7,511 nucleotides of DNA from the NCBI GenBank assembly GCA_036003885.1, contig DASYSA010000055.1, forward strand, positions 1-7,511, read 5' to 3'. Position numbers and translations under genes: made by a program. Positions 6,552 to 7,511 of this stretch are shown in pieces (positions within the stretch are counted from its first letter, which is position 1; each line of letters starts with the position of its first letter). The notes beneath the pieces are model-generated. The model worked only from the letters and a program-made list of their open reading frames with translations. It did no database searches and was not told where the DNA came from. Origin of the DNA: DASYSA01 sp036003885 (GTDB lineage: Bacteria > Acidobacteriota > Blastocatellia > UBA7656).

Positions 6552-6553
6552 TC
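6457..6553. repeat. 97-nt near-perfect palindrome, REP/MITE-like
   Basis: The left arm 6457-6491 (35 nt) and right arm 6517-6553 (37 nt) are inverted copies that differ only by a 2-nt indel in the terminal G-run. They flank a 25-nt loop. The arms read GACGGGGTCAGG, then CCCTCGATTTTGCGATTCC on the left. The GGGGTCAGG end resembles termini of hairpins mobilised by IS200-like or REP-associated Y1 transposases (from memory). No transposase is nearby, so it would be nonautonomous. ACGA flanks both ends (6453-6456, 6554-6557), a weak hint of duplication. The last two bases belong to the stop codon of the zinc-ribbon gene. Confidence 0.88.
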
Positions 6554-6920
6554 ACGACCGCAGGTTTAGCAGGAAGGCGATTGCGATGAGAGTTGCGATC
6601 GATCCCGCCACCACTCCAAAGATAGCTCGTCCCTTGCCCCGCTTATCGGGATTGCGGTTCAGATCAACGATTGCGACAACGCTGAGGACCATCGCTACCG
6701 GTCCTAAGATCGGGCAGCAGATAAGAGACAGCAGACCCACCCACCCTGCGATTACAGCCAGCGGCGCCTTGCCGACTGGCAGAAGCGCTCTCATCCATGG
6801 ATCGTCGCCAATCTTTGGCTGAGGAGGTTGCACCAGTTGTTGCGGCTGAAACGGCGCGCCGCACGTGAGGCAGAAACGAGCGTAGTCTACATTCTCATTC
6901 CCGCAGTTCTGGCAGATCAC
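6552..6920 (-). CDS. Zinc-ribbon plus DUF4190-like membrane protein
   Basis: This 122-residue protein starts at GTG with an AGGAG site 5 nt upstream. An N-terminal zinc ribbon has CQNC (3-6) and CLTC (17-20). A Pro/Gln-rich linker (24-36) follows. Two hydrophobic helices at about 51-84 and 100-118 flank a polar loop with LNRNPDKRGKGRAIFGVVAG. That helix, basic glycine loop and helix pattern is typical of DUF4190, often found behind zinc ribbons in bacteria. The function is unknown; a membrane-anchored sensor or scaffold is a guess. It is 65 nt downstream of the DUF71-like gene and probably cotranscribed with it. The final two codons are encoded just outside the palindromic element, which supplies two bases of the TGA stop. 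Confidence 0.86.
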   Translation of the reverse strand: MICQNCGNENVDYARFCLTCGAPFQPQQLVQPPQPKIGDDPWMRALLPVGKAPLAVIAGWVGLLSLICCPILGPVAMVLSVVAIVDLNRNPDKRGKGRAIFGVVAGSIATLIAIAFLLNLRS

Positions 6921-6985
6921 AGCAACTCCTTTCCTCCTTGTTGCGTCTTGATGTCCTGGTGGTAAGGGGATCGCTCTTCAGCGCG

Positions 6986-7511
6986 CTAGCTTGGGATCAA
7001 GTCGCAAAGGTAGTGGTTGTCCTCCAGGCGCACGTTGCCCGTCTTGAACGATATCTTCTCCTTGAACAACGGGCCGTCGAACACGAACGTGTGGAACTCA
7101 CCGTTCTCGCCGCAGGGATCTACATCGGGTGGAAGCCGTGATAGAAATTCGGAGTCAATGACGCGGCCGGCGAAGGAGCTATCGAGTGCCTTTGAGTTGA
7201 CACAAGTGACGACGGCCTTGAAGCCTCTCATGATGAAGTCCTTTATCAGAGCCGGCGTATCGCGCTTCCAAAGAGGGAACAGCGGCCGCATATCAAGGCG
7301 GCCGAGGAGTTCTTCTCGGTAGTGCCTTATGTCTTCGAGGAAAAGGTCGCCGAAAACCATGGATCCGACGCCCGTCTCTCGATAGGCTGCCAGAGCGCGT
7401 TCCAGGGAGCCTTCGTACTCCTGATTGCTCGCGCTCTTGGGTATGACGACCTGTTCAAGGGGAAAACCCAGAGACTCCGCCTGCCATTCGAGCAGCACTC
7501 GCCGCACGCCG
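6986..7511 (-). CDS. DUF71/COG2102 (Dph6-like) ATP pyrophosphatase, N-terminus missing
   Basis: The frame is open to the window edge, so about 174 residues of the C-terminal part are visible and the N-terminal ATP-binding SGGKDS motif lies outside. The visible part starts GVRRVLLEWQAESLGFPL, as in the segment following the nucleotide-binding helix of this family. VFGDLFLEDIRHYREELL comes next, then PLFPLWKRDTPALIKDFI and the signature GENGEFHTFVFDGPLF near the C-terminus. Eukaryotic and archaeal relatives amidate diphthine on EF2. Bacteria lack diphthamide, and a bacterial branch has been linked by genome context to B12 salvage. The BtuF-like gene downstream agrees with that. A GTG at 7507 is in frame but is internal to the conserved fold, so it is not the true start. 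Confidence 0.9.
   Translation of the reverse strand, partial: GVRRVLLEWQAESLGFPLEQVVIPKSASNQEYEGSLERALAAYRETGVGSMVFGDLFLEDIRHYREELLGRLDMRPLFPLWKRDTPALIKDFIMRGFKAVVTCVNSKALDSSFAGRVIDSEFLSRLPPDVDPCGENGEFHTFVFDGPLFKEKISFKTGNVRLEDNHYLCDLIPS

Overview
The window is a compact, GC-rich bacterial chromosomal segment with ten protein-coding genes. No rRNA, tRNA, CRISPR array or insertion-sequence transposase is visible. GC content, frequent GTG starts and gene content (a FAD thioredoxin reductase, a monofunctional transglycosylase, a DUF71-type ATP pyrophosphatase) fit a Gram-negative-type environmental bacterium. Acidobacteriota is my best guess, but it is an impression, not something the sequence proves.

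Layout. On the left edge a leftward, truncated gene (1-525) encodes the N-terminal part of a polytopic membrane protein resembling GT-C/DUF6798-type proteins. A 189-nt divergent intergenic region holds a good sigma70-type promoter for a rightward cluster: trxB (715-1659), a DUF4149/TMEM205-like membrane protein (1677-2219), a small cysteine-rich protein with a helix-turn-helix-like middle (2204-2503), and an APC-superfamily amino acid permease (2518-3954). The spacings are +17, -16 and +14 nt, so this looks like one transcription unit. One nucleotide after the permease stop begins a 92-nt palindromic repeat element (3956-4047). The rightward mtgA gene follows (4141-4905).

The right half is entirely leftward and converges on mtgA. 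In transcription order it holds a DUF71/Dph6-like ATP pyrophosphatase cut by the right edge (6986-7511), a small zinc-ribbon/DUF4190 membrane protein (6552-6920), a second and longer palindromic element (6457-6553), a BtuF-like corrinoid-binding protein without a signal peptide (5438-6385), and a RidA-family protein (4938-5330) that lacks the canonical active-site arginine.

How the genes may work together. The left cluster mixes thiol redox and membrane transport with no single obvious pathway. In the right half, a bacterial DUF71 protein close to a BtuF-like protein suggests a corrinoid (B12) salvage or sensing locus, because bacteria have no diphthamide pathway for the DUF71 protein to serve. 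The two palindromic elements each abut a stop codon, and the second shares two bases with the stop codon of the zinc-ribbon gene. I see no complete novel multi-gene system. The most interesting items are the DUF71/BtuF-like neighbourhood, the two stop-codon-abutting palindromes and the cysteine-rich small protein.
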